64,000 nucleotides of DNA from Paenibacillus sp. FSL R5-0623 (GCF_037974265.1 NZ_CP150233.1:3224001-3288000); one strand, 5' to 3'; shown: positions 50,073-60,216, counted from the stretch's first letter. The notes: generated by a model from the sequence alone, not told the origin. Made by a program: numbers and translations.

Positions 50073-50903
50073 TTAACCTTTAACTGCACCGGCAGTAAGG
50101 CCGCTGACAATATATTTTTGCCCGAATAGATACAGGATGAATACAGGCAGGGAAGTAAGCACGAGATTGGCGAAGATCAGGTTCCAGTCCCGGCTATATT
50201 TGCCGTAGAAATTGTAGATTGATAGTGGCATCGTCCAGGTGGAGCTGTCTGTCAGGAAGTACACCGGAATTGTGATGTCATTCCAGACGGACATAAACAC
50301 CATGATGGCTACCGTTGCGTTAACGGGCAGGATGAGCGGTGTGACGATGCGGAAGAACACGCCGAACACACTTGCCCCTTCCAGAAATGCCACTTCGTCC
50401 AGTGCTCGTGGAATGGTTTTAATGAATCCACTATACAAGAATACACTGAAGGCTGTATTTAACGCGGCATAGATCAGGATGACACTAGTGATGCTACCGT
50501 AGAATCCCAATCCCTGTACAACCCGTATGGTTGTAATAATCGACATTGGCGCAATCAATCCCATGAAGAAATACATGTAGATCGTGCCGGATAGTTTGGT
50601 TTCCCGACGTGCCAGAATGAATGCCGCTGCCGAAGAAGCGACGATATTAATGATGGAAGATACGCCAGTAATCAAAATGCTGTTGAAGAACGCTCGCGAC
50701 AGTCCGCCTTCCTGGAAGACACGAACATAGTTCGAGAACTGCCATGTTTCCGGAAAACTCAGGGAGAAGCTAAGCACCTCGGCGCTGGTTTTGAATGATC
50801 CAAAGATCAGAATGACAAGTGGCAACAGAACGATAAGAGAGGCCAGAATCAGGAAACCTTCCACGATATAGTTGCGGATGGCGAGTTTGCGTGTATAGCC
50901 CAT
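50073..50903 (-). CDS. sugar ABC transporter permease (MalG/UgpE type)
   Basis: A 276-residue six-helix permease of a second carbohydrate importer, with the EAA loop DEVAFLEGASVFGVFFRIVTPLILP. It is the third gene of a minus-strand unit (binding protein, permease, permease). No ATPase is present, so a shared MsmX-type ATPase is likely. The neighbouring divergent YesM/YesN-type pair probably controls it. Confidence 0.94.
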   Translation of the reverse strand: MGYTRKLAIRNYIVEGFLILASLIVLLPLVILIFGSFKTSAEVLSFSLSFPETWQFSNYVRVFQEGGLSRAFFNSILITGVSSIINIVASSAAAFILARRETKLSGTIYMYFFMGLIAPMSIITTIRVVQGLGFYGSITSVILIYAALNTAFSVFLYSGFIKTIPRALDEVAFLEGASVFGVFFRIVTPLILPVNATVAIMVFMSVWNDITIPVYFLTDSSTWTMPLSIYNFYGKYSRDWNLIFANLVLTSLPVFILYLFGQKYIVSGLTAGAVKG

Positions 50904-50904
50904 G

Positions 50905-51777
50905 TTATTCCGTAACCTCCTTACGCCGCATGAAGATCAATAGCGGTATAGCGATAATGGTAACGACCACGAAGAGAAGGGTGTTGACCGCCGTACCAAG
51001 TCCCCAGTTGCCTTCGCCGAAAGATCGCAGAATGATCGTACCTACGACCTGGGAAGCGTTACCAGGGCCACCACCGGTCATGACATATACTTCGGAGAAT
51101 ACTTTGAGTCCACCGATCAAGGTCAACATCAAGTTAATGTTAATCGCGGGCAGCAAGAGTGGTAGTGTGATTTTGAAAAAACTTCTCCACGAACTTGCGC
51201 CATCAATCTTGGCCGCTTCATAATACTCTTGAGAAATGGACTGCAGGCCCGCCAGATAGATGGCCATCTGGAACCCGGCACTCTGCCAGATCGAGACGAT
51301 GGCAATCGTCCAGATCACAATCGATGGGTTGGTCAGCCAAGCTTGGCTTAACGAATGTAATCCTACAGATTCCAACAAATTGTTGATTGTACCTTCGGTA
51401 CGCAACATCGGAGTGAACAAAATACTGATCACTAGGATGCTGAGAATGGAAGGGGAGTAAAAGATCGCACGCAGCAGGTTCTTTGTTCTTAATCGCATGT
51501 TAAGTCCTACGGCCAGCAATAGGCCGATGACATTTTTGCCAACGACGGTGACGATTGCAAATATCGCCGTGTTTTTCAGCGCCAGAATTAGTGTTTTATC
51601 TGAGAAAATTTTCTTGAAATTATCCCACCCGATGAACTTCAGCTCCAGCCGATCCAACCGCCAATCCGTGAATGAATAATAGAAAGCGGCGAGAGCAGGA
51701 ACAACAAAAAAGATGGAGTAGATAATCAGTGCGGGAAATATCATGTAATACGAGTACAGATTTTTAGTCCTTTTCAT
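50905..51777 (-). CDS. sugar ABC transporter permease (MalF/UgpA type)
   Basis: A 290-residue permease with LYSYYMIFPALIIYSIFFVVPALAAFYYSFTDW as first helix region and the EAA loop YYEAAKIDGASSWRSFFKITLPLLLP. It partners the MalG-type permease one base further on, and the binding protein encoded upstream. The TGA stop and the next ATG are nearly adjacent, pointing to coupled translation. Confidence 0.94.
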   Translation of the reverse strand: MKRTKNLYSYYMIFPALIIYSIFFVVPALAAFYYSFTDWRLDRLELKFIGWDNFKKIFSDKTLILALKNTAIFAIVTVVGKNVIGLLLAVGLNMRLRTKNLLRAIFYSPSILSILVISILFTPMLRTEGTINNLLESVGLHSLSQAWLTNPSIVIWTIAIVSIWQSAGFQMAIYLAGLQSISQEYYEAAKIDGASSWRSFFKITLPLLLPAININLMLTLIGGLKVFSEVYVMTGGGPGNASQVVGTIILRSFGEGNWGLGTAVNTLLFVVVTIIAIPLLIFMRRKEVTE

Positions 51778-51845
51778 GTCTCACACTCCGTTATAGCCAG
51801 GCAGCATAACGGTCGATCCTGTTATGCTGCCTTATATTTCATTCT

Positions 51846-53159
51846 TTAGAAACCTTCTACACCTTTATCCTGCATCAACTGACTGAACTTCTCATCCCAG
51901 GATTTCAGTACTTCTTCCGGTGACAATCCGCCTGCGAATTGATCCTGCAACAATCGGTACAGTTCGCTGCGATCAACCAGCATGTATGCATCCGTTGTCA
52001 GCACAGTTTTCTTCGGCGTAATATAATTGTCTACAATATCCTGTTTGTAGGCTGGCAGTTCCGGTGTAGTCACGTCACTGAAATTGGATACGTATCCTTT
52101 GGAATCCACGATCTGTTGTGCGACATCCTTGGAAGCGATATAGTCCAGGAACTGTTTGGCTTCTTCCAGATGTTTGGATTTCTTCGGAATGAACAGTTGT
52201 CCGCCCAGTGGACTTGCACCTAGACTGGCATGATCCGACGATGGAATCGGGAATACGCCCAGTTCCATATTTGGATCTTGCTCGGCCACGCCTTCAATTA
52301 ACCAATCGCCCATAAACATCATGGCAACTTCCTTGTTCAGGAATTTACCTACGGCCATGTCATAGCTGTCGCTAAGCACATCGGTGTTGGTGTAACCTTT
52401 GGTGTAAATTTCATATTGTTGTTCCAGGAATGTTTTGAATTCCGGGATATCAGACCATTTTTTCTTATTGCTGTTCAGCTCATCAAAAAAAGTCGGTTCA
52501 TTTTTGGCTACAAAATCGGCAAAAGCTGCAGCAGGCCAGATGTTGGCAGCCCAGGCATCTTTGTAAGGCATGAATACGGGAGTAATGCCACTTGCTTTGA
52601 TTTTTTCACAGAGCACCAGAAATTCTTCGTAGTTGGTTGGGATCGACAACCCGAGTTCTTCAAAGATTTGTTTGTTATACACGACCCCTTGCATCCCCGT
52701 ATCTTGGCTAACATGGAAGCTGTAGAGGTGACCACCAGAAGAGAGGACGTCTTTGTTCACGATTCTGCTCGCCCAAGGTTCGTTATCCAGAATCTCGAAG
52801 TTACGTTCAAGGTTCAGGTCCGTGACTGCGCTCGCCAGATTATATTGAATAATGTCAGGTGTTTCATCTACAGCCAGTTTGGTTTGCAATACCGTCGTTG
52901 TTTGTTCCGCTGGAATCAGCTGCAAATTCACGCGAATATTCGTTTGTTTTTCGAATGAATCAAGAATGTCCTGCTGGATGAAAGCAGAGTCCTGAGAACT
53001 TTTAGAGATGGCCAGCTCCAATGTGACTTTGCCACTCTTGCTGTCCCCACCAGCAGCTGTGCCGGAATCCGTATCTCCTGATCCACAAGCCGTTAACGAA
53101 ACCGATAATAAACTGGCCAGAATAATAGAAAGCGCTTTTTTTCTTTTTATTGTTTTCAA
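51846..53159 (-). CDS. sugar-binding lipoprotein, ABC family 1
   Basis: A 437-residue extracytoplasmic binding protein of the MalE/UgpB type. Lipobox SLTA-Cys, then a Gly/Ser linker; the domain begins KVTLELAISKSSQDSAFIQQDILDSFEKQTNIRVNLQLIP. The TTG at 53159 is preferred over the longer frame because AGAGGGGG stands eight bases before it. A catabolite-responsive cre-like sequence lies inside the first codons. The ligand is unknown. It is the first gene of the importer operon, divergent from the histidine kinase gene. Confidence 0.93.
   Translation of the reverse strand: MKTIKRKKALSIILASLLSVSLTACGSGDTDSGTAAGGDSKSGKVTLELAISKSSQDSAFIQQDILDSFEKQTNIRVNLQLIPAEQTTTVLQTKLAVDETPDIIQYNLASAVTDLNLERNFEILDNEPWASRIVNKDVLSSGGHLYSFHVSQDTGMQGVVYNKQIFEELGLSIPTNYEEFLVLCEKIKASGITPVFMPYKDAWAANIWPAAAFADFVAKNEPTFFDELNSNKKKWSDIPEFKTFLEQQYEIYTKGYTNTDVLSDSYDMAVGKFLNKEVAMMFMGDWLIEGVAEQDPNMELGVFPIPSSDHASLGASPLGGQLFIPKKSKHLEEAKQFLDYIASKDVAQQIVDSKGYVSNFSDVTTPELPAYKQDIVDNYITPKKTVLTTDAYMLVDRSELYRLLQDQFAGGLSPEEVLKSWDEKFSQLMQDKGVEGF
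53127..53140 (-). promoter_or_regulatory. cre-like site within the binding-protein coding start
   Basis: AGAAAGCGCTTTTT (+ strand), close to the CcpA cre consensus TGAAAGCGCTTTCA. It falls in codons for the signal peptide, where cre sites often block elongation. Lys/Ala/Leu codon choice could produce it by chance. Confidence 0.45.
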
Positions 53160-53366
53160 TGCAAATCCCCCTCTAAAACGTTTGATGAATCCGTTCACAA
53201 ATTTGATTATAGATTCTTTTATCGCCTCGGTACATGTCTGTGCTTGAACGTTGATGTGTAAAATCCTGAACTTGAAATCGCTATCATTTCATGGAGTACC
53301 GTGATACAGTAGGACATAAATCTAAGGGATTTCACATCATGTCAGAACAGGAGGGTAACTCTGAGA

Positions 53367-55130
53367 ATGGCAAAGCTCATACATAAGGCAACTCAATTCA
53401 GTTTGCAGACAAAGGTGTTTTTGACATTTCTGGCTCTACTTTTGTTCGTGCTGGGCTGTTTTATCGTGTATGTCAATGTGATCGTTGTCCGCCCGCTCAA
53501 ACTGAAAACAGAGCAGGATACGCTCGTTACAGCTACGAAGGTAAGAGAGCAAGTTGATCTCTACGTAGAACAACAGAACCAGATGTCACAGCGAATATTA
53601 TCCAGCAAAAATATATTTGCAGCCATGGACAAGAGCTCCTCAGCGCATAGTAATTATGAAAGGCTGAAACAGATTCGGATCATCAAAGATATCATGTTTC
53701 AGGCCATCGGGCCGAGTATGAATATCAAGGACATGTCCATCTATGACAATCACGGGGTTCTCCTGACATCATATCTGGGTTCGGGCAATCCTCCCGCAAT
53801 CCTGAACACCATGATGGAGAGTAGTCAGATCGGACGAGATTGGACGGAAAGTGGTTTTGTTCTGCTGCGTCAAGATGATACGATCTCCTTTGTGCGCACG
53901 ATCAATGATCAGAACGGCAAGGTGTACGGTTACCTTAGCATCCAGATGGAACAGGCCTATATACAGAACCTAACGGAGGGCATTACCGCTGGTGATGTCT
54001 ATATTCTGAATACACAAGGGGAGCAGATGACGGGCTCGGAAGCAGGTGTGACATTTGCCAATTGGACAAAGCCTGCATCAGACGAGGGACTGGATGTGGA
54101 CAAAAATGACAATTATATCACGCACTCCACTTCACCCAGTACAGGTTGGATCACGTATATCATAACGCCCAAAAAATCTGTTCTTGGCTCGATCCATTCG
54201 GTTCAGACGATGTCCATACTGCTGATTACGGCACTGATGCTGGTTTCATTTGTGTATATCTTCCTGTCGACACGTAACCTGCTGCTGCCTATCCGCAAGC
54301 TGCGCGGTCAGATCTGGCGCATGAACTACAGCAATATGAATCTGAAAGTGGATGAAACGCCGAAAAATAACGATCTCTTATTGTTGAATGAAGCCTTTCA
54401 GGATCTGATGGAGAGACTGCAGCAGTCAATTGACCGAGAAAAATCAGCGCTTCATGAAGAAGTAAAGGCGCGTAATTCGGCGCTGCAAGCCCAGATTGCA
54501 CCTCATTTTATTCATAATGTTCTATACCTGATCAGTATTGCCGCCCAAGAGGGGAAGACCAAAGTTGTATCGGATATGTGCAAACATCTTTCGGACAGTC
54601 TGCGTTATATTGTCTCTTCACCCTACGCGCATGTGACTTTGGCTGAGGAGCTTCAACATACGAGACATTATCTGTCCCTTGTACAACAAAAGTACGAAGA
54701 GGATCTGGAGTGGGACATCCGTGCAGACGAGCTGGCGAACGAAATCCGGTTGCCTCGCTTGGTCATTCAGCCATTTGTGGAAAACTGCATTGAACATGCC
54801 TTTGCCAACACCGCGCCGCCTTGGCGTATCCAGATTACCGTGAAGCAATATAACGGATTATGGGCTTTGGAGATCAAAGATAACGGTGAGGGCTTTCCAC
54901 CGGATAAGATCCAGGAGATTTTAGCCAATATTCAGGCATCGGGTTCCGGTATGAACCAGACTGCCAATCGTGGAACAGCCCTTGGTAACATGGGGATTAT
55001 CAATAGTGTCAATCGACTCAAACTAATGTATAACAACCGGCTCTTTATTAATATATTTAACAATCATGCGGAAGAGCAACATGGAGCAACGATTCAAATC
55101 ATCGGCTCACTGACAAAGGATTTTTACTAG
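53367..55130 (+). CDS. YesM-type sensor histidine kinase
   Basis: A 587-residue kinase: transmembrane helix ~17-39, extracytoplasmic Cache-type sensor, second helix ~277-298, HAMP-like linker, then the HisKA_7TM/LytS-type kinase with AQIAPHFIHNVLYLISI (phospho-His in PHFIHN) and an ATP-binding domain with NCIEHAF and DNGEGF. Family members sense sugars through the neighbouring binding proteins. The response regulator gene follows 16 bases later. Both face away from the importer operon, which they probably activate. Confidence 0.94.
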   Translation: MAKLIHKATQFSLQTKVFLTFLALLLFVLGCFIVYVNVIVVRPLKLKTEQDTLVTATKVREQVDLYVEQQNQMSQRILSSKNIFAAMDKSSSAHSNYERLKQIRIIKDIMFQAIGPSMNIKDMSIYDNHGVLLTSYLGSGNPPAILNTMMESSQIGRDWTESGFVLLRQDDTISFVRTINDQNGKVYGYLSIQMEQAYIQNLTEGITAGDVYILNTQGEQMTGSEAGVTFANWTKPASDEGLDVDKNDNYITHSTSPSTGWITYIITPKKSVLGSIHSVQTMSILLITALMLVSFVYIFLSTRNLLLPIRKLRGQIWRMNYSNMNLKVDETPKNNDLLLLNEAFQDLMERLQQSIDREKSALHEEVKARNSALQAQIAPHFIHNVLYLISIAAQEGKTKVVSDMCKHLSDSLRYIVSSPYAHVTLAEELQHTRHYLSLVQQKYEEDLEWDIRADELANEIRLPRLVIQPFVENCIEHAFANTAPPWRIQITVKQYNGLWALEIKDNGEGFPPDKIQEILANIQASGSGMNQTANRGTALGNMGIINSVNRLKLMYNNRLFINIFNNHAEEQHGATIQIIGSLTKDFY

Positions 55131-55146
55131 CGAGGAGAGACAGACG

Positions 55147-56673
55147 ATGTATAACGTTATGATCGTTGAGGATAGCAAACCGATATTACGTAATATTAAA
55201 ATGCTCTTGGAGACGCTGAGCTTCCCGATTCGTGTAACAGCTACGGCAACCAATGGAGAGGAAGCCTTGGCAGCGATCAAGCAGTCACCGATTGATCTGC
55301 TGTTGACAGATATACGAATGCCGAAAATGGATGGGCTGTCCCTGATTGAGCAAGCCAAAATTGCCAACCCAGATCTGAAGGTCATCTTGATTAGCGGTTA
55401 CAGCGATTTTGAATACACAAGAAAAGCATTGAACCTGCAAGTGTTTGACTATTTGTTAAAACCTGTCGAGCGAGAGGCGCTTGAAGAAGTCATGGGTCGG
55501 GTAATTGACCAACTTGATCAAAAGATGTCCAAGGAACTGCTGGATTTGCAGGAAATCATTCATCCCCAATGTGAGACTACGCCGAAACAAAGGGAGGCGT
55601 TTCCGCCTTTATTCAGCCAGATGATGATCATTATGAGCAAACAGCCTTTTAGCGCAGGGAATGAACGATGGGTGCAGGTGGAACTTGAGGGTATAGTGCA
55701 GAATTTTTTTGCATTCCATCCTTGTCGTGTTTACACTAGTCAAACCCCATATCAATTTGTCGCTTTTGTTAACAAGAGTGCAGTTGAGGTGTATTCTTCT
55801 GTACATGAATGTCTTGAATCGTTGCGACGGCATTTGCTTGCGCATGACATCGATGCGATCATTGGAGGACAACTTCTATTCGCTGAGTCTGGTAATCTGC
55901 CGGAGCTCTATCACCGCATGTCGTCCATTTTGTCTGAGCAGCAGCGGTTGAAACAAGGAATAGTGTTGGATACCGGGAATCCGGTGTCGATGGCCAGATC
56001 CGAGACAGGCTGTCTGGATCCGGTGCAGGAATCTGCTTTTGTACAGATGATACAGGCTCGGCAGAAAGAACGGTTTGCTCTTAAGTTATCCGAATTGCTG
56101 AATCGATGGGCAGAGGAAAATGTACATACGACCGAGGTGGAGCGGTTTATCGGATTGATCGTAGACACGTTTGCTCATCTGTACGAGCAACAGGGGTCGG
56201 GCATGAGATTGGGTCTGGAGCTTCGGTCAAGACAGTTTGCCCAAGCACAGTCTTATGCCGATTTTTGCCGAGAACTGACGGAATGGACGGAACAGTGCTT
56301 CGATATGCTGCAATCCCACGTTCGAAAAAGCAAGGCGATCCTGTTCGAACAGATCGACGATTACGTAAAACTAAATAAATACTCTCAATTATCTATCAAC
56401 GATATTGCCTTGAAGTTTCACGTTAGCCCGTCGTATGTCAGCAGAGTGATCAAAAATGCAACGCAAATTACGTTTGTTCAGTATTACACCCGGCTTCGCA
56501 TTGAGGAGGCAGTCAGACTGATGGAAAGTCAACCCGACATGAAGTTTAAGGAAGTATCCGATTTGTTGTCATTTAGCGACCAGCACTATTTCTCGAAGGT
56601 GTTCAAAGAGTATACGGGGCTAAGTCCTACGGATTATAAACAACAGATGTCTGGTATAAAGACCCAATCATAG
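55147..56673 (+). CDS. YesN-type AraC response regulator
   Basis: A 508-residue response regulator. The receiver holds the acidic pair ED (8-9), phospho-acceptor Asp55 in LLTDIRMPKMDG, and Lys in LLKPVER. A ~250-residue middle part of unknown fold is followed by the AraC helix-turn-helix at ~405-500 (SINDIALKFHVSPSYVSRVIKNA, FKEVSDLLSFSDQHYFSKVFKEY). It is paired with the YesM kinase and expected to switch on the divergent sugar importer. GAGGAGAG precedes the ATG. Confidence 0.95.
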   Translation: MYNVMIVEDSKPILRNIKMLLETLSFPIRVTATATNGEEALAAIKQSPIDLLLTDIRMPKMDGLSLIEQAKIANPDLKVILISGYSDFEYTRKALNLQVFDYLLKPVEREALEEVMGRVIDQLDQKMSKELLDLQEIIHPQCETTPKQREAFPPLFSQMMIIMSKQPFSAGNERWVQVELEGIVQNFFAFHPCRVYTSQTPYQFVAFVNKSAVEVYSSVHECLESLRRHLLAHDIDAIIGGQLLFAESGNLPELYHRMSSILSEQQRLKQGIVLDTGNPVSMARSETGCLDPVQESAFVQMIQARQKERFALKLSELLNRWAEENVHTTEVERFIGLIVDTFAHLYEQQGSGMRLGLELRSRQFAQAQSYADFCRELTEWTEQCFDMLQSHVRKSKAILFEQIDDYVKLNKYSQLSINDIALKFHVSPSYVSRVIKNATQITFVQYYTRLRIEEAVRLMESQPDMKFKEVSDLLSFSDQHYFSKVFKEYTGLSPTDYKQQMSGIKTQS

Positions 56674-56766
56674 CTATCCAAAACAGCTGAGAATATGCAA
56701 GAACTGGTTCGTCGGTTTAAACTCTAGAGTAGATGTATGTAAGTGTATAAGAAAACGTAAATAGCC

Positions 56767-56796
56767 AAGGCGCTCCCCAAATTGGAGCGCCTTTTT
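56767..56796. terminator. bidirectional terminator
   Basis: AAGGCGCTCC / GGAGCGCCTT with CCAAATT loop and T-run, between convergent RR and AraC genes. Confidence 0.85.
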
Positions 56797-56818
56797 GGGT
56801 TTAGAGAGATTGGTGAAA

Positions 56819-57691
56819 TTAGTAAGAATGTGACACCTCATCCCCGAACATATCCTTTTGATTCTTTTTCCGGAAACTTCGAGGTGATTCACCAACCGTT
56901 TTGGTAAATAAAATCGTAAAATAATTGGGGTTATCGTACCCGACCAGTTTGGCAATTTCCCATATTTTTTTGTTGGTTGAGACTAATAATCGGGTGGCTT
57001 CACCCATTCTTCGTTGGATCAGGTAATGATAAGGAGAAGTACCATAGTGATTTTTGTACATATGAATTAAGTAATAAAAATCGATATGAAATTGATCTGC
57101 CAATTCTTTGAGTTTAATATTTTGCCGATAGTTGGTATCCAAATAGTCTTTAATGCTCTCAGCAAGGGTATTACTCCCAACGATCTCCCCACTAGGAAGC
57201 TGTTGACGGGACTGCCGATCGATGATCAGAAGTATTGCTTTCAGGACATGCCCAGAGATCAACTCGTATCCAGGTTCCCGGATTGAAAATTCATTGAAGA
57301 GAGTCTGCATTAACGAATGGAGCTCATCGGAATATCGGTTTGCTCGAATGATCGGATTGTTAGAGGGAGGAATGACCCAATCCTCAAGGGTCTGGGTGCC
57401 TTCTGTAAAACGAAAGCCGCAATAAAAGGTGGATAACGGGAATTCAGGATTGGACTTCTCCTCGTGAAGAGTACCTTTGTTATAAATGAGCATGTCCCCT
57501 TTTTGAGCCCAATGTTTGGTGCCGTCAATGGTGAACAATCCTTTGCCTTCAGTTACGTAGATAATCTCATGCAGATCGTCATGTTTATGCGTCGGAAAGC
57601 TCCAATGCGGATTGTCGGCCAGTTTTCCTACATAAATAATGGTGCAATCTCGATTTGGATGCAGTTGGCCGAATTCATGGTGTGTATTCAT
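56819..57691 (-). CDS. AraC-family regulator with cupin domain
   Basis: A 290-residue regulator: N-terminal cupin barrel (HWSFPTHKHDDLHEIIYVTEGKGLFTIDG, with the His pair for ligand) and a C-terminal AraC DNA-binding domain (LKELADQFHIDFYYLIHMYKNHYGTSPYHYLIQRRMGEATRLL ... IWEIAKLVGYDNPNYFTILFTKTVG). Such proteins commonly bind a sugar or its phosphate. It is divergent from the MFS transporter gene, 245 bases away, so a control link is plausible. Confidence 0.92.
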   Translation of the reverse strand: MNTHHEFGQLHPNRDCTIIYVGKLADNPHWSFPTHKHDDLHEIIYVTEGKGLFTIDGTKHWAQKGDMLIYNKGTLHEEKSNPEFPLSTFYCGFRFTEGTQTLEDWVIPPSNNPIIRANRYSDELHSLMQTLFNEFSIREPGYELISGHVLKAILLIIDRQSRQQLPSGEIVGSNTLAESIKDYLDTNYRQNIKLKELADQFHIDFYYLIHMYKNHYGTSPYHYLIQRRMGEATRLLVSTNKKIWEIAKLVGYDNPNYFTILFTKTVGESPRSFRKKNQKDMFGDEVSHSY

Positions 57692-57891
57692 CTATGTCTT
57701 CCCTTCAGAATTAGTAATGAAAGTCTGTGTTGAAATGACAACATATATAATGTTTTGCAATAAAACCACAACAACCTTGATTGTCGCCATGGCGTATCTG
57801 ACAGTACAATTTCACTATCCAAAATGTAACTATATATCGAAAGTGAAGGGATGGGAAAGCAGAAAATACATGATTACGGATCGTCAAAAGA

Positions 57892-57907
57892 ATTGAAGCG
57901 CTTGCAA
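57892..57907 (+). promoter_or_regulatory. possible cre-like site before MFS gene
   Basis: ATTGAAGCGCTTGCAA, symmetric around AGCGCT and one or two bases off the CcpA consensus, 30 bases before the MFS start. Weak evidence. Confidence 0.35.
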
Positions 57908-57936
57908 CAATAGAAAGGATTAGTGAGTATTGATTT

Positions 57937-59136
57937 ATGACTAGAAATAGAGAGAACCTACTTATTTTAACGCTTACGCTCGTTAGTTTTGTACTGGGAA
58001 CAACCGAGTATGTCATCGTGGGTGTGTTGAAGGAAATTGAAAGTTACATGAAAGTATCTCTTGCTGCAGCGGGGATGCTTGTCTCCGGTTTTGCGATTGC
58101 ATACGCAGTCGGTACACCATTTGCCGTAGCCTTCTTGGCCAAAATATCCAGAAGAAGTTCCATATTGATTGGATTTGCAATCGTGTTAGCATTAAATTTA
58201 TTGACCGTGTTCTCAACAACGTTCTCTTCGTTGATGGCCATTCGTATTGTTTCGGCTGTTGCTTGTGGACTTACGATATCGCTTTCGATCTCGATCGTAA
58301 GCGACGCAGTGAACCGGGAGCGAAGAGGAGAAGCTATCGCCTGGATTTTGGGCGGGTTTTCAATCGCAAATGTGCTAGGTGTTCCGCTCGGTACATTTAT
58401 CGGACAACATCTGAGCTGGTCCATGACGTTTGTTGTTACAGCATGCATAGGTGTTGTGCCGCTGGTGTTTATGTTCCGTATTCTGCCACGCCAAACAACA
58501 ACGATTGCAGGTTCATTCAGTGATCAGATGTCTCTCTTTGTGAAACCACGGATATTGCTGGCCTGTCTGATCCCTGTATTGGGAAACAGCTGTATTTTCG
58601 TCGTTTTTACGTACATTACGCCACTCCTCAGTGAGACGATGGGTGTGCCAGTGAAATGGATTAGTGCCGTACTCCTGATCTATGGGGCCTGCAGCATCCT
58701 GAGTAACTGGATTGGTGCCAAAATAGCCAAGGGTGACTTCCTGCCCAAGCTCAAGCGGCTTTTCGTAATCCAGGCGATCCTCTTCCTGGGCATGAGTTTT
58801 GCCGTATCCAATCTGTGGATCGGCTTGGTATTCCTGTTCCTGATTGGATGTCTGTCATCCTCTATGAGTGCGGCTTCCCAGTTATATTTGTTTGATGTGT
58901 CAGGATCGATCTCGCCAGGGTCCAAAGCATTTGCATCTACACTCCTGCCTGTGGCGGCCAATGTGGGTATAGCGTTAGGCTCCGGCGTTGGAGGAATTGC
59001 TGTTAATATGGGTGGTGTCCAGTGGGCTCCTCCAGTTGCTGTGATGCTTGCCTTGCTGGCTTATGTCATTACCCTGATATGCCAGCGTTCCATCCAAGTG
59101 AATTCAGACGAAGTAACCACTGTAAAAGCAGCTTAG
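57937..59136 (+). CDS. MFS transporter (AraJ/YdhP-type efflux)
   Basis: A 399-residue, 12-helix MFS protein with LTLVSFVLGTTEYVIVGVLKEI (first helix, typical of the DHA1 sugar-efflux group), the AKISRRSSILIG loop and GVPLGTFIGQHLSWSMTFV in helix 5, the antiporter motif C region. Members export arabinose-like sugars or drugs. The ribosome binding site is weak (GAAAGGAT sixteen bases away). Divergent AraC regulator upstream. Confidence 0.92.
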   Translation: MTRNRENLLILTLTLVSFVLGTTEYVIVGVLKEIESYMKVSLAAAGMLVSGFAIAYAVGTPFAVAFLAKISRRSSILIGFAIVLALNLLTVFSTTFSSLMAIRIVSAVACGLTISLSISIVSDAVNRERRGEAIAWILGGFSIANVLGVPLGTFIGQHLSWSMTFVVTACIGVVPLVFMFRILPRQTTTIAGSFSDQMSLFVKPRILLACLIPVLGNSCIFVVFTYITPLLSETMGVPVKWISAVLLIYGACSILSNWIGAKIAKGDFLPKLKRLFVIQAILFLGMSFAVSNLWIGLVFLFLIGCLSSSMSAASQLYLFDVSGSISPGSKAFASTLLPVAANVGIALGSGVGGIAVNMGGVQWAPPVAVMLALLAYVITLICQRSIQVNSDEVTTVKAA

Positions 59137-59193
59137 ATGAGATGCTGTTTAAACTAAACGAATGAATGAATATATATATATGGGATTGGAACT

Positions 59194-59233
59194 ACAAACA
59201 AAGTCGCTGTTATGCGGCTTTGTTTGTTTTTTT
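59194..59233 (+). terminator. terminator after MFS gene
   Basis: ACAAACAAAGTCGC stem with its complement (one G-U pair), loop TGTTAT, then eight T. Confidence 0.85.
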
Positions 59234-59353
59234 AGTTTTCCAGCATTCCGGATGTAACGGGCGCAGATTGTAAAGGTAGGAAAATGCAATAATTCAGTGA
59301 ATTTATATATGAAGAGATCTGATAAAATGAATGAAAAGCTGGGAGGTAAAGCC

Positions 59354-60109
59354 ATGAAAAAGCCTATGATCGGTGTACTGCCTTTGTATGATACGGACAA
59401 AAAAAGTTACTGGATGCTTCCTGAATATATGAACGCCATAGAAGGAGCAGGTGGGATTCCAATTATGCTGCCTTTGACAACAGATACCGAGATCATAGCA
59501 ACGCTGGCTAATCAGTTCGATGGGTTCCTGTTCACCGGGGGACATGATCTCAATCCTGAGCTGTATCATGAGCATGCAGAGGTTACCTGTGGAGAGTTAT
59601 GTATTGAACGCGATATGATGGAGTCGATATTATTACAAGAGGTAATTGAGCTTGATAAGCCCGTCTTTGGCATATGCCGTGGACTGCAGCTATTTAACGT
59701 TATGTTGGGTGGAACGTTATATCAAGACATTCCAACTAGCCTTCAACTTCATGGGAACAAGATCGTTAATCACAAGCAAAGTCCGCCGTATACGAATCTT
59801 GTACATGATGTACATATTGAGAAAAATAATATCCTTTACGATATTTTGCAAACCGATACGATAAAAGTGAACAGCTACCACCATCAGGGAATCAAAATGT
59901 TATCGGATAAGCTAACTGCCGTGGCAGTGGCTGAAGATGGACTCGTCGAATCTGTGGTCATGCCAAACCGTTCATTTGTTTTGGCTGTACAGTGGCATCC
60001 AGAGTACAGCTATAAAGTAGATGACTACAGTCAGAAGTTATTTGCAGCGTTTGTTAATGCTGCTAAATCCCCACGATATACTATCCATATTGAAGACATC
60101 ACCGCATAA
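59354..60109 (+). CDS. gamma-glutamyl-gamma-aminobutyrate hydrolase-like (peptidase C26)
   Basis: A 251-residue class I glutamine-amidotransferase-like hydrolase of the PuuD type. The nucleophile elbow GICRGLQLFNVMLGG carries Cys108, and the His/Glu of the triad are in QWHPEYS. PuuD splits gamma-glutamyl-GABA in putrescine breakdown, but no other Puu genes are nearby, so the substrate is open. GGGAGG lies nine bases before ATG 59354; upstream in-frame ATGs (59297) lack such a site. Confidence 0.9.
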   Translation: MKKPMIGVLPLYDTDKKSYWMLPEYMNAIEGAGGIPIMLPLTTDTEIIATLANQFDGFLFTGGHDLNPELYHEHAEVTCGELCIERDMMESILLQEVIELDKPVFGICRGLQLFNVMLGGTLYQDIPTSLQLHGNKIVNHKQSPPYTNLVHDVHIEKNNILYDILQTDTIKVNSYHHQGIKMLSDKLTAVAVAEDGLVESVVMPNRSFVLAVQWHPEYSYKVDDYSQKLFAAFVNAAKSPRYTIHIEDITA

Positions 60110-60123
60110 AATGTGAAAAAGAA

Positions 60124-60160
60124 AAAAGACCTCCTGTTTATAAAAACAGAGGAGATCTTT
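60124..60160. terminator. bidirectional terminator
   Basis: Bulged hairpin AAAGACCTCCTGTTT ... AAACAGAGGAGATCTTT, between convergent C26 hydrolase and MMPL genes. Confidence 0.75.
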
Positions 60161-60216
60161 GTATTGGTGAATATAGTCGTAATAGTAATCATGGTATTAC
60201 CATTCGTTTGGCAGGA

